Source of the DNA: CG1-02-35-72 sp045046885
GTDB lineage: Bacteria; Bacteroidota; Bacteroidia; Flavobacteriales; Flavobacteriaceae
NCBI GenBank assembly: GCA_045046885.1
Contig: JASFYX010000017.1
Span: forward strand, 16,530 to 80,529
Direction of reading: 5' to 3'
Length of the DNA stretch: 64,000 nucleotides
Under the pieces are notes generated by a model. The model searched no databases, was not told where the DNA came from, and saw nothing but the letters and a program-made list of their open reading frames with translations. This document shows positions 17,302 through 25,419 of this stretch, piece by piece. Each line of letters opens with the position of its first letter. Positions within the stretch are counted from its first letter, which is position 1. Made by a program: the position numbers and the translations under genes.

Positions 17302-18138
17302 TTATTTTTGAGTTTTTATATAAGCCTTAAAATTTTTACTTTCATCAACCAGTAGCTGAATCATCTCAATTTTTTTACCTGCCATATATAAGTCCACAAC
17401 TCCTTTTGATCGACAATAATTTATAAAAACGTCTATTTGATCTTTTGGTATTTTTAACTGCTCTTCAAAAAAAGCATCGCCTAACTCTCTTCTAATTTTA
17501 TCAGGAACTGTTTCAGCTTCTTTTTTATAAGCTTTTTTAGCAGTTTTAAGTTTACGCTTTCTTTCACCAATCTTAGAAATACCCTTAAGGATTGGTCTTA
17601 CCAAAAACATTAAGCTAACGCCTCCTGGAATATTTGGATTGGTTAATTTTGAAACATTTGCAGGCCCTTCTCTATCTGTAGCATCAATATCATCTACCAC
17701 ATTAAAATTTATATGACTAAAATCTAAAGCTCCTTTAGACACCTGAGAAATAGGTTTTTTTACTTTTTTGGCATCGTTTACCAAATCGCCCGTTAGATTG
17801 TGATTCTTAATTTCAACAGTTGCTAACTCATTTATATTCTGTATTAATGTCACGTCAACCGATTTGGTTTTTACCATTCGCTTTGTAATAACAAGTTCTT
17901 TTTTCTTAAACTGAATCCCCTCAAAAATAAGTGTGTCATTTATAGTAACAGGAATATTAAATACGCCGTACTGATTACTAATAGTCCTTTTTTTTGTGTT
18001 CTTGTTGAGGACATGGATACCTTCTACAGATAAAGAATCGTTCTTGATACGCCCAACAATCGCATGTCTTAAAACTTGCGCCTGACTTTGGTAAAACAGA
18101 AAAACAAAAAAGATATAAGTTAGTTGCTTGGTCATCAC
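17302..18138 (-). CDS. Secreted carboxypeptidase-regulatory-like domain protein
   Basis: A 278-residue protein with a signal peptide (LTYIFFVFLFYQSQAQ) and an N-terminal CarboxypepD_reg-like domain (HAIVGRIKNDSLSVEGIHVLNKNTKKRTISNQYGVFNIPV, given here in overlapping pieces HAIVGRIKNDSLSVEGIHVL and NQYGVFNIPV). The rest is basic and without a recognised fold. Proteins of this plan are common in Flavobacteriia and sit at or near the outer membrane; their role is not known. Tandem ATGs occur at the start. It faces the same way as aroA upstream, with a 73-base gap. Confidence 0.75.
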   Translation of the reverse strand: MMTKQLTYIFFVFLFYQSQAQVLRHAIVGRIKNDSLSVEGIHVLNKNTKKRTISNQYGVFNIPVTINDTLIFEGIQFKKKELVITKRMVKTKSVDVTLIQNINELATVEIKNHNLTGDLVNDAKKVKKPISQVSKGALDFSHINFNVVDDIDATDREGPANVSKLTNPNIPGGVSLMFLVRPILKGISKIGERKRKLKTAKKAYKKEAETVPDKIRRELGDAFFEEQLKIPKDQIDVFINYCRSKGVVDLYMAGKKIEMIQLLVDESKNFKAYIKTQK

Positions 18139-18211
18139 TACAAAGTAAACAAGCAGACTGCAAAATAAATATTAAAATTATTGTAAACTTTTGTTAAAGA
18201 AATAGTTGAAT

Positions 18212-19423
18212 TTAACTTAGAACACTTTCTAAGTCTTCCCAAAACTTAGGATAAGATTTAGACACCACTTCAGCCTCTTCAATAACAAGCGGAACTTTTA
18301 AAGACAGTGGTGCAAAAGCCATCGCCATACGGTGGTCTTTATAGGTCGCAATTTTTATATCAGAATTAATATGTTGCGACGGTTTTAAAGAAAGAGAATC
18401 ATCGGTAATAGCAACTTCTGCTCCCAACTTTTCGAGCTCTGTTTTTAAAGCTACCAAACGGTCTGTTTCTTTAATTTTTAAAGTATGTAAGCCTGTTAAA
18501 TGACAAGCAATGCCCAAACCAAAACAAGTAACGGCAATGGTTTGTGCCAAATCTGGCGCATTGACCAAATTGAGCTTTAAATTTTGAATTTTGAATTTTG
18601 AATTCTTGATTAATGTTATAGAACCCCCTTCAAAAATAGTTTCAATACTTAATTTTTTATAAATAGAAACAAGAGCAGAATCACCTTGAATACTCTCTTT
18701 TTTATAGGATGATAATTTAATAGTTACCGAATCACTCAAAGCGGCTAAACTGTAAAGATACGAGGCCGAACTCCAATCTGATTCCACTTTTATGGTTTTA
18801 ACCGACACCTTTTCTTTGGGTAAAACAGAAATACAACCCTCTTGCCAAGAATAATCAACTCCAATTTGTTCTAATAAATTCAAGGTCATTTCTAAATAAG
18901 GTCTTGAGGCAATTTTGCCTACTAAATTCAAGTGCAAGCCTTGATTGAGTTTAGGAGCTATAAGTAACAGCGCCGATAAATATTGACTACTTACGTTTCC
19001 GTCAATTCTAACGGCATTATTGGTCAGGTTTTTTCCTTTAATAAGTATCGGTGGATAGCCTTCTTTACCTTTATACTCTATATCGGCACCCAAATCGCGT
19101 AAAGCGTTGACTAAAATTTTTATGGGTCTGTTTTGCATGCGCTCAGACCCTGTTAATATAACTTTTCTGCCTTCTTGAATCGAAAAATAAGCTGTTAAAA
19201 AGCGCATGGCTGTACCGGCATGACCAATATCAACAGTATCTGAAGTACTTAAAAGGGCTTCTTTTAAATGATGTGTATCATCGGCATCAGACAAATTTTC
19301 TATGGTAATTTGCGGATACAATTTCTGTAAAACAAGCAACCTATTCGATTCACTTTTTGAGCCCGAAATTGTTAAAGTTCCGTTAATTTTTATGGTTTTG
19401 GTATGGTCTAAAGATAGATTCAC
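18212..19423 (-). CDS. aroA: 3-phosphoshikimate 1-carboxyvinyltransferase (EPSP synthase)
   Basis: Transfers enolpyruvate from PEP to shikimate-3-phosphate, the sixth step of chorismate synthesis. The 403-residue protein has the expected elements: ISGSKSESNRLLVLQ (substrate-binding Lys/Ser), IGHAGTAMRFLTAYF, a phosphate-binding SSQYLSALL, PDLAQTIAVTC with the catalytic Asp, IKETDRL with the catalytic Glu, and TYKDHRMAMAF. A short odd stretch, NSKFKIQNLK, is encoded by a heptamer repeat (see 18580). The gene stands alone and is divergent from the secreted protein gene at 19494. Confidence 0.95.
   Translation of the reverse strand: MNLSLDHTKTIKINGTLTISGSKSESNRLLVLQKLYPQITIENLSDADDTHHLKEALLSTSDTVDIGHAGTAMRFLTAYFSIQEGRKVILTGSERMQNRPIKILVNALRDLGADIEYKGKEGYPPILIKGKNLTNNAVRIDGNVSSQYLSALLLIAPKLNQGLHLNLVGKIASRPYLEMTLNLLEQIGVDYSWQEGCISVLPKEKVSVKTIKVESDWSSASYLYSLAALSDSVTIKLSSYKKESIQGDSALVSIYKKLSIETIFEGGSITLIKNSKFKIQNLKLNLVNAPDLAQTIAVTCFGLGIACHLTGLHTLKIKETDRLVALKTELEKLGAEVAITDDSLSLKPSQHINSDIKIATYKDHRMAMAFAPLSLKVPLVIEEAEVVSKSYPKFWEDLESVLS
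18580..18608. repeat. Heptamer tandem repeat inside aroA
   Basis: AATTTTG is repeated exactly three times at 18580-18600, then AATTCTTG. On the coding (minus) strand this is CAAAATT repeated, giving the peptide NSKFKIQN. It keeps the aroA frame. Confidence 0.85.
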
Positions 19424-19493
19424 TTGTAAAAACTAATGCTTAAATAAATTATTGATTAACTTCATCGCTCAATTAACAAACCACTTTCCAATT

Positions 19494-22400
19494 ATGAAAA
19501 AAATCGCTTTATTATTCGTCTTTTTTTTAGGCTTGTTGGGTTACAAAGGTAACGCTCAAAAACAAGCTACCAAATTTTCTGAGAAATATTATGACGCTAT
19601 CTCTTGGCGTAACATCGGACCTTTTAGAGGTGGCCGTAGTGCTGCCGTTACGGGTGTTCCCGGGAAACCTAATTTATTTTATTTTGGTTCAGCTGGAGGT
19701 GGTATTTGGCGCACCACAGATGCGGGTAATACTTTTAAAAATATTAGCGATGGCTTTTTTGGTGGTTCCATTGGATCAATAGCCGTAAGCGATTGGGATA
19801 ATAATGTTATTTACGTAGGTGGCGGCGAAGTGACTATTCGTGGTAATGTATCAGACGGAGACGGTATTTGGAAAACAGAAGACGCCGGAAAAACGTGGCA
19901 TCATATGGGTTTAGAAAACTCAAGACATATTCCAAGAATTCGCATCAATCCAAAAAATTCAGATATAGTTTATGCGGCTGTTTTAGGCGATTTGTATAAA
20001 TCTTCTACAGAAAGAGGTATTTATAAATCTACCAATGGTGGTAAAAACTGGCGACGTGTTTTATTCGCTAATGCAGATGCAGGCGCTGTAGATTTGGTAA
20101 TGGATCCTAACAATTCAAGAATATTATACGCTTCAACTTGGCGTGTAAACCGCACGCCTTACAGTCTAAATAGTGGTGGTAAAGGTTCTGCCCTGTGGAA
20201 AAGTACCGATAGCGGTGAAACTTGGACAAATATTTCATCCAATAAAGGATTACCAAAAGGCGTTTGGGGTATTAGTGGTGTAACAGTATCGCCTGTTAAT
20301 TCTGATATTGTATATGCCATAATCGAAAATAAAGAAGGTGGTGTATATAAATCTACCGATGCTGGCAAGACTTGGAAACGTGTCAATAAAGAGCGTAAAT
20401 TACGTCAACGTGCGTGGTATTATTCTCGCATTTATGCCGATACCAAAGACAAAGATATAGTTTATGTGCTTAATGTTCAGTATCATAAATCTACTGATGG
20501 TGGTAAAACTTATAAGACTTTTAATGCGCCTCATGGCGATCATCACGATTTATGGATTGCACCCGAAGACAACCAACGTATGATTATTGGCGATGACGGT
20601 GGTGCTCAAATTACTTTTGATGCCGGTGTTAATTGGAGTACTTACAACAACCAACCTACGGCACAATTTTACCGTGTTACAACCGATAACCATTTCCCAT
20701 ACCGTATTTACGGAGCGCAACAAGACAACTCAACCGTAAGAATTGCCCACCGTACAGATGGCCGTTCAATTACAGATAAAGATTGGGCTAGTACCGCTGG
20801 TGGCGAAAGTGCGCATATAGCCGTTGACCCCTTAAATAACGATATTGTTTATGGGGGTAGTTACGGTGGTTTATTAACACGAGTTGATCATAAAAATCAT
20901 CAAAATAGAACGATAAATGTGTGGCCAGACGATCCTATGGGGCATGGCGCAGAAGATTTTAAATACCGTTTTCAATGGAACTTTCCCATTTTATTTTCGC
21001 CTAACAATCCTAAAAAATTGTATGCGGCATCAAATCATCTGCACGTAACAACCAACGAAGGACAATCTTGGCAAATTATCAGTCCAGATTTAACCCGCAA
21101 TGATCCAAAAACTTTAAAATCATCGGGTGGCCTAATCACACAAGATAATACAGGCGTTGAGTATTACGGCACTATTTTCGCTGTAGCGGAATCTCCTTAC
21201 GAACCTAATCTTATTTGGACAGGTTCAGATGACGGATTGGTTTATATTACTAAAGACGGAGGTGAAAATTGGACAAATGTCACCCCTAAAAAAATGCCAG
21301 AATGGATGATGATTAACAGTATAGAAATTGACCCATTTCATAAAGGAGGTGCTTATATAGCCGGTACCAAATACAAAAGTGGTGACTACCATCCTTACCT
21401 CTACAAAACAGAAAATTACGGTAAAAGCTGGAAGTTGATTACAAACGGTATTCCGAATGAGTATTTTACACGTGTTGTAAGGGCTGATAAACATCGCAAA
21501 GGATTACTTTATGCGGGAACGGAAAAAGGTATGTTTATCAGTTTTAACGATGGTAATAATTGGCAAAAATTTCAGCTAAATCTGCCTCAAGTACCCATAA
21601 CCGACTTGGCTGTAAAAGACAACAACCTCATCGCGGCCACGCAAGGACGTGCTTTTTGGATTATTGACGACTTAACACCTCTTTATCAGTTAAATAACAC
21701 CTTAACAAAACAAAAAGTGGTGCTGTACAAACCACAAGACACTTACGATATGGGCGGTGCCAGATCTTCTAAAACATCTAAAACACAAGGTCAAAATCGT
21801 CGTAGCGGCGTGGCCGTTAATTTTTATATTAAAGACACTGCCAAGACCGATAAAATTAGCCTGATATTTAAAGATGCTCAAGGTAAAACTATAAGAATTT
21901 TTAAAACCAAAGCCGACAAAAAGAAAAACGAAGCAAAACTCAAGTTGAAAGAAGGCGATAATGTTTTTTATTGGGATATGATGTATCCGGGAGCCGAAAA
22001 AGTTAAAGGTATGATTTTATGGTGGGGATCTTTAGCAGGGCCAAAAGCTATTCCGGGTACTTACAGTGTTAGCCTTAAAGTAAATGACAAAAACCTAAAT
22101 CAGACTTTTAATATTTTAAAAGACCCTAGAAGTAATGTTTCTTTGGCTGATTTAAAAGCCAAATTCGATTTTATTTTATCAGTACGCGATAAATTAACCG
22201 AAACGCATAAGGCACTTAAGAATATTAAAAAAATTCGCAATCAAGTAGCTTCACTCAAAAAAGCTATTGATGATAAAAAAGCACATAAAGACCTTATTGC
22301 TTTTGCCGACGATATTGTAAAACGTATAACGGTTATAGAAAATAATTTGTATCAAACTAAGAGCAAGAGCAACCAAGATCCGCTTAATTTTCCTATTAAA

Positions 22401-22604
22401 CTAAACAACAAATTGGCACATTTAAATTCGTTGACCAGTATTGGTAATTTTAAACCAACCGATCAAGCTTATGCTTTTAAAAAGGAAGTCACTGCAGCCA
22501 TTGACAAAGAGCTCACAGCTTTGTACACAATTTTTAATACCGATGTCAAGACACTCAATGCCAAAGTAAAAACCAGTGGTATTGATTTGATAAAGGTTGA
22601 CTAA
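19494..22604 (+). CDS. Large secreted BNR/sortilin-like (VPS10-type) beta-propeller protein
   Basis: A 1036-residue secreted protein. Signal peptide KKIALLFVFFLGLLGYKGNAQ, then WRNIGPFRGGRSAAVTGVPG, the hallmark opening of the family, and many Asp-box/BNR repeats: GIWRTTDAGNTFKN, GIWKTEDAGKTWHH, GIYKSTNGGKNWRR, ALWKSTDSGETWTN, GVYKSTDAGKTWKR. These form one or two beta-propellers to about residue 720; an FlgD-like or Ig-like domain (DKISLIFKDAQGKTIRIFKT) and a helical C-terminus follow. Often annotated as glycosyl hydrolase or sortilin; no catalytic residues can be assigned. The ATG at 19494 is chosen because the in-frame TTG at 19452 would put extra residues before the signal peptide. Confidence 0.85.
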   Translation: MKKIALLFVFFLGLLGYKGNAQKQATKFSEKYYDAISWRNIGPFRGGRSAAVTGVPGKPNLFYFGSAGGGIWRTTDAGNTFKNISDGFFGGSIGSIAVSDWDNNVIYVGGGEVTIRGNVSDGDGIWKTEDAGKTWHHMGLENSRHIPRIRINPKNSDIVYAAVLGDLYKSSTERGIYKSTNGGKNWRRVLFANADAGAVDLVMDPNNSRILYASTWRVNRTPYSLNSGGKGSALWKSTDSGETWTNISSNKGLPKGVWGISGVTVSPVNSDIVYAIIENKEGGVYKSTDAGKTWKRVNKERKLRQRAWYYSRIYADTKDKDIVYVLNVQYHKSTDGGKTYKTFNAPHGDHHDLWIAPEDNQRMIIGDDGGAQITFDAGVNWSTYNNQPTAQFYRVTTDNHFPYRIYGAQQDNSTVRIAHRTDGRSITDKDWASTAGGESAHIAVDPLNNDIVYGGSYGGLLTRVDHKNHQNRTINVWPDDPMGHGAEDFKYRFQWNFPILFSPNNPKKLYAASNHLHVTTNEGQSWQIISPDLTRNDPKTLKSSGGLITQDNTGVEYYGTIFAVAESPYEPNLIWTGSDDGLVYITKDGGENWTNVTPKKMPEWMMINSIEIDPFHKGGAYIAGTKYKSGDYHPYLYKTENYGKSWKLITNGIPNEYFTRVVRADKHRKGLLYAGTEKGMFISFNDGNNWQKFQLNLPQVPITDLAVKDNNLIAATQGRAFWIIDDLTPLYQLNNTLTKQKVVLYKPQDTYDMGGARSSKTSKTQGQNRRSGVAVNFYIKDTAKTDKISLIFKDAQGKTIRIFKTKADKKKNEAKLKLKEGDNVFYWDMMYPGAEKVKGMILWWGSLAGPKAIPGTYSVSLKVNDKNLNQTFNILKDPRSNVSLADLKAKFDFILSVRDKLTETHKALKNIKKIRNQVASLKKAIDDKKAHKDLIAFADDIVKRITVIENNLYQTKSKSNQDPLNFPIKLNNKLAHLNSLTSIGNFKPTDQAYAFKKEVTAAIDKELTALYTIFNTDVKTLNAKVKTSGIDLIKVD

Positions 22605-22610
22605 AACTAA

Positions 22611-22643
22611 AACTCTGGAAGGGTTCAAAATCTTTCTAGAGTT
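22611..22643 (+). terminator. 33-nt hairpin after the BNR protein gene
   Basis: Left arm AACTCTGGAAGGGTT, loop CAA, right arm at 22629-22643 pairing with three G-U wobbles. It begins six bases after the stop codon at 22604. The wobble-only changes preserve pairing in RNA read from the plus strand. Confidence 0.7.
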
Positions 22644-22671
22644 AAAATATCATACCTAGTAAAGTTATTTT

Positions 22672-22704
22672 ATTGATACGATGACTAAGAGTCATCGTAT
22701 CAAT
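22672..22704 (-). terminator. 33-nt hairpin abutting the stop of the minus-strand gene
   Basis: Perfect 15-bp arms (ATTGATACGATGACT) around the loop AAG. The right arm ends directly against the stop codon of the minus-strand gene at 22705. The same arms recur exactly at 30748-30780 with a different loop. Confidence 0.75.
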
Positions 22705-22959
22705 TTATTTTTCAGCTATTTTCTTTGCCCTACGCTGTAAAATAAATGCCATAAACAGCCCGTAAATTAGCCCTCCTACTAGCTTAGAAACCAAATACTT
22801 TATAACAAAAGGATAACTAAAGTTCTGTAAAAAGCCGCTAAATCCTGTTTTAGAAAACAAACTAAACAAGGCTTCAATCAAGATTAATACAATTATAAAG
22901 GCTACAGCTGTAAAAGCAAAGGTTTTAGTAAAACTAAATTGTTTTTTTCGCCCCATCAT
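22705..22959 (-). CDS. Small two-helix membrane protein, unknown function
   Basis: An 84-residue protein with two hydrophobic segments (FAFTAVAFIIVLILIEALFS and LVSKLVGGLIYGLFMAFIL) and a basic tail (RRAKKIAEK). No family was recognised. Its ATG overlaps the end of the MazG-like gene by four bases, indicating coupled translation. A 33-nt hairpin follows its stop without a gap. Confidence 0.65.
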   Translation of the reverse strand: MMGRKKQFSFTKTFAFTAVAFIIVLILIEALFSLFSKTGFSGFLQNFSYPFVIKYLVSKLVGGLIYGLFMAFILQRRAKKIAEK

Positions 22960-23282
22960 TGTAATTTTTTATTGTTGTGATGACGGTCGTGGTCGCGTTT
23001 GGCTTTAGCGGTCAACTTTTTGTCAAAAGCGTCTTGTAAATTAATGCCGGTTTGGTTCGCCAAACACAAAACTACAAACAGAACATCGGCCAGTTCTTCG
23101 CCTAAGTCTTTGTTTTTGTCGCTTTCTTTTTCGCTTTGCTCGCCGTAACGACGGGCAATGATACGGGCTACCTCGCCTACTTCTTCGGTTAGTTGTGCCA
23201 TATTGGTCAACTCGTTAAAATAACGAACACCGTGTTTTTGTATCCAATTATCGACTTCTATTTGTGCATTTTTGATATTCAT
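22956..23282 (-). CDS. MazG-like nucleotide pyrophosphohydrolase
   Basis: A 108-residue single-domain MazG-like protein. The helical metal-binding motif is seen in NMAQLTEEVGEVARIIARRY (ExxE pair) followed by DLGEELADVLFVVLCLANQ (ExxD pair). Such enzymes hydrolyse NTPs or modified dNTPs to monophosphates and pyrophosphate. The family member resembles the short MazG-like or YpjD type common in Bacteroidota. It is the first gene of a two-gene unit with the small membrane protein. Substrate unknown. Confidence 0.85.
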   Translation of the reverse strand: MNIKNAQIEVDNWIQKHGVRYFNELTNMAQLTEEVGEVARIIARRYGEQSEKESDKNKDLGEELADVLFVVLCLANQTGINLQDAFDKKLTAKAKRDHDRHHNNKKLQ

Positions 23283-23317
23283 GGGTGTGTTATTTAAAGG
23301 TCAAAAGTAAGAAAAAT

Positions 23318-23390
23318 TGTCACCTCGAGCGCAGTCGAGAGATTAATTGTTTTAAACTTGAATGAGGTCTCGACTGCGCTAGACCTGACA
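23318..23390. repeat. Inverted repeat, AGCGCAGTCGAGA family
   Basis: Between mazG-like and aat. AGCGCAGTCGAGA at 23328-23340 is the exact complement of 23368-23380; outside this TGTCA at 23318 pairs with TGACA at 23386-23390, with a few mismatches. I recall this GC-rich sequence as a scattered intergenic repeat in Flavobacteriia. The higher GC sets it apart from its surroundings. Confidence 0.6.
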
Positions 23391-23393
23391 TTA

Positions 23394-24023
23394 TTACAAA
23401 TAACTTAAAAAATCTTTTCTCGGTATTTCTACAGCGCCCAAACTATCTAAATGTTCGTTGTACACTTGACAATCTATCAGTTTATAATCTTTATCAGCTA
23501 AATAATTGGCCAACCCAATAAAAGCGACTTTTGAAGCATTGCTCACTTTGCTAAACATACTTTCGCCACAAAAAACATGACCTAAATCTACCCCGTAAAG
23601 TCCGCCAACCAACACATTATTTTGGTACACTTCAACCGATTTAGCCCATCCTAATTTATGTAATTCATTATAAGATTTTTCCATAGCATCAGTTATCCAA
23701 GTACCCTCTTCACCATTTCTCTTTATGATTTTACAGTTATGAATAACATCCGCGAAAGCGCTATTAAACCGAATTTCAAAAGGGTTTTTCCGCATAATTT
23801 GTCGCATACTTTTACTGATTTTAATGTCTTTTGGAAACAAAACCATGCGCGGGTCAGGACTGTACCACGTAATGGGATAACCTTCTGAATACCACGGGAA
23901 AATACCGCTTTTATAAGCTAAAATAAGACGGTCTGGAGATAAATCGCCACCAAAAGCTACTACGCCTTCGGCATTGGCAGAAATAACAGGAGGAAAATAC
24001 AACGATTTATCTAGAATAAACAT
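23394..24023 (-). CDS. aat: Leucyl/phenylalanyl-tRNA-protein transferase
   Basis: Attaches Leu or Phe from aminoacyl-tRNA to proteins with N-terminal Arg or Lys, marking them for ClpAP (N-end rule). The 209-residue protein has the family signatures GVVAFGGDLSPDRLILAYKSGIFPWYSEG, broken here into GGDLSPDRLILAYKSGIFPW and WYSPDPRMVLFP, and later GEEGTWITDAM, SVEVYQNNVLVGGLYGVDLG and CGESMFSKVSNASKVA. It acts in the cytosol. The gene is 38 bases downstream of the DUF3127 gene on the same strand. Confidence 0.94.
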   Translation of the reverse strand: MFILDKSLYFPPVISANAEGVVAFGGDLSPDRLILAYKSGIFPWYSEGYPITWYSPDPRMVLFPKDIKISKSMRQIMRKNPFEIRFNSAFADVIHNCKIIKRNGEEGTWITDAMEKSYNELHKLGWAKSVEVYQNNVLVGGLYGVDLGHVFCGESMFSKVSNASKVAFIGLANYLADKDYKLIDCQVYNEHLDSLGAVEIPRKDFLSYL

Positions 24024-24061
24024 CTTACTTTCCTCCTTTAAAATTATAATATTTTATGTGC

Positions 24062-24436
24062 TTAAAACGGTAAATCGTCTGGCTCGGCATCACTTAATTT
24101 ATCGACTGCTTCAAAGGCATCGGTGGCATCTAATGGGGGTAATTCTGCTTCACCACCTTGTGATAAAGCTTCAATACGCCATCCATTTATAGAGTTAAAA
24201 TATTTGACTTCACCTTGTGGATTTGTCCATTCTCTACCACGAATATTGATGCTTATTTTAACATCTTGTCCAACATTGTAGTTATTTAAAAGTTCACATT
24301 TGTCTTGTGTAAATTCTACCATTATTGATTGCGGATATTGCTCACTAGTAACAATAACTACTTCTCTTTTTCTAAAACCTTTGGCACCAAAAGTCTTTAC
24401 TTCTCCTATTAATTTAATTTTTCCTGATACTTCCAT
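24062..24436 (-). CDS. DUF3127 OB-fold protein with SSB-like acidic tip
   Basis: A 124-residue Bacteroidota-specific protein of the DUF3127 family. The first 85 residues are strand-rich (GKIKLIGEVKTFGAKGFRKR; IMVEFTQDKCELLNNYNVGQ; ISINIRGREWTNPQGEVKYF) and fit an OB fold. The C-terminus is acidic and ends DAEPDDLPF, close to the DDIPF tip with which SSB recruits repair and replication proteins. I infer a nucleic-acid-binding, SSB-like role. It lies between the flavin reductase and aat genes on the same strand. Confidence 0.82.
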   Translation of the reverse strand: MEVSGKIKLIGEVKTFGAKGFRKREVVIVTSEQYPQSIMVEFTQDKCELLNNYNVGQDVKISINIRGREWTNPQGEVKYFNSINGWRIEALSQGGEAELPPLDATDAFEAVDKLSDAEPDDLPF

Positions 24437-24455
24437 TGTGTAATTTAATGTTAAT

Positions 24456-25316
24456 TTATGTGATTAAAAGTGTTAACCACGCTTTTGTTATATGATTGTT
24501 TTCTAAAAATTCTTGTGCTTTTTTGTGTTTTTCTGTTTCTGATAATTGCGCTAATTGCGGATGGCTTTTGGCAAAATCACCAATTACTTCCTTGCCTGGC
24601 AAAGCCTCTACATTAGCCAGTATCCCTAAATTATTACCCGTTAAAACGACACTATTGCGGATAGTTGAAGGTAAAGCATCAACACCAATTCCTAAAGTTG
24701 ATAAAGGTTTTGGGATTTCAAAAAAACCTTTGTTGGCTCTAGAATAGTAACTGCCTCCTGCACGTGCTACCAAATCTAATTTTTCTTGATTTATAGAACC
24801 GTCCTCTTTTAAAAATACTTTTTTGATGTGTATTTTAAGGACTTCGCAAATGACTAAATTTCCAGCGCCGCCTTTATCGCCTAAAGCGATAACATCATTC
24901 ACCTTGCACTCCATTTGAATGGGCGCTTCGGCTACTCTAAAAGGTTTAACCACATCAGATTTAAGCATGGTTAATCCTGCTTTTTCAAACTCGTTTACAC
25001 CTTCGGCATATTCGGTACTGGCCAAACTCATCTGTTGTACCAAATCGTAATTCACCACATTTATAACCACTTCTTTAATGTGTTTTACATTTTCTAAAGT
25101 GTGTTTTGTTGTGTTATTGGTGACACGCCGTGCCGGTGAAAAAATTAAAATAGGCGGATTGGCACTAAAGACATTAAAAAAACTGAAGGGTGATAAATTA
25201 GGACACCCTCCTAAATCTAATGTGCTTGCAAAAGCTATAGGTCTGGGTGCCACAGCACTTAACAAATAAGCGTGTAACTCTTGTGTATTAATATCTTTAG
25301 GATTTACAGATAGCAT
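24456..25316 (-). CDS. Flavin reductase family protein
   Basis: A 286-residue protein with a flavin-reductase (FMN-binding split-barrel) domain in the first 200 residues: LLSAVAPRPIAFASTLDLGG, NLSPFSFFNVFSANPPILIF, then VINVVNYDLVQQMSLASTEY. Members bind FMN and are reductase partners or stand-alone oxidoreductases. The C-terminal part (about 80 residues) is an extension common in Bacteroidota copies. A possible -7 box, TACTTTTG, lies on the minus strand at 25338-25345. The substrate is unknown. Confidence 0.87.
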   Translation of the reverse strand: MLSVNPKDINTQELHAYLLSAVAPRPIAFASTLDLGGCPNLSPFSFFNVFSANPPILIFSPARRVTNNTTKHTLENVKHIKEVVINVVNYDLVQQMSLASTEYAEGVNEFEKAGLTMLKSDVVKPFRVAEAPIQMECKVNDVIALGDKGGAGNLVICEVLKIHIKKVFLKEDGSINQEKLDLVARAGGSYYSRANKGFFEIPKPLSTLGIGVDALPSTIRNSVVLTGNNLGILANVEALPGKEVIGDFAKSHPQLAQLSETEKHKKAQEFLENNHITKAWLTLLIT

Positions 25317-25405
25317 GATTTTAATTTAGTCAGCATACAAAAGTAAAGATATTCTCTTAGAAATAAATACCCTTTTTAAATTTTAGTTTTTTATAAGATA
25401 AGGTT

Positions 25406-25413
25406 TATATTTG
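25406..25413 (+). promoter_or_regulatory. -7 box of sensor kinase gene
   Basis: TATATTTG, an exact TAnnTTTG match, ends only six bases before the ATG at 25420. Transcription would begin at or very near the start codon, so the mRNA may be leaderless. Confidence 0.55.
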
Positions 25414-25419
25414 TTTTAA

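Noticed and set aside
19452..19493. Upstream TTG start for the BNR protein
   Set aside because: It would place 14 extra residues before a clear signal peptide; ATG 19494 is better.
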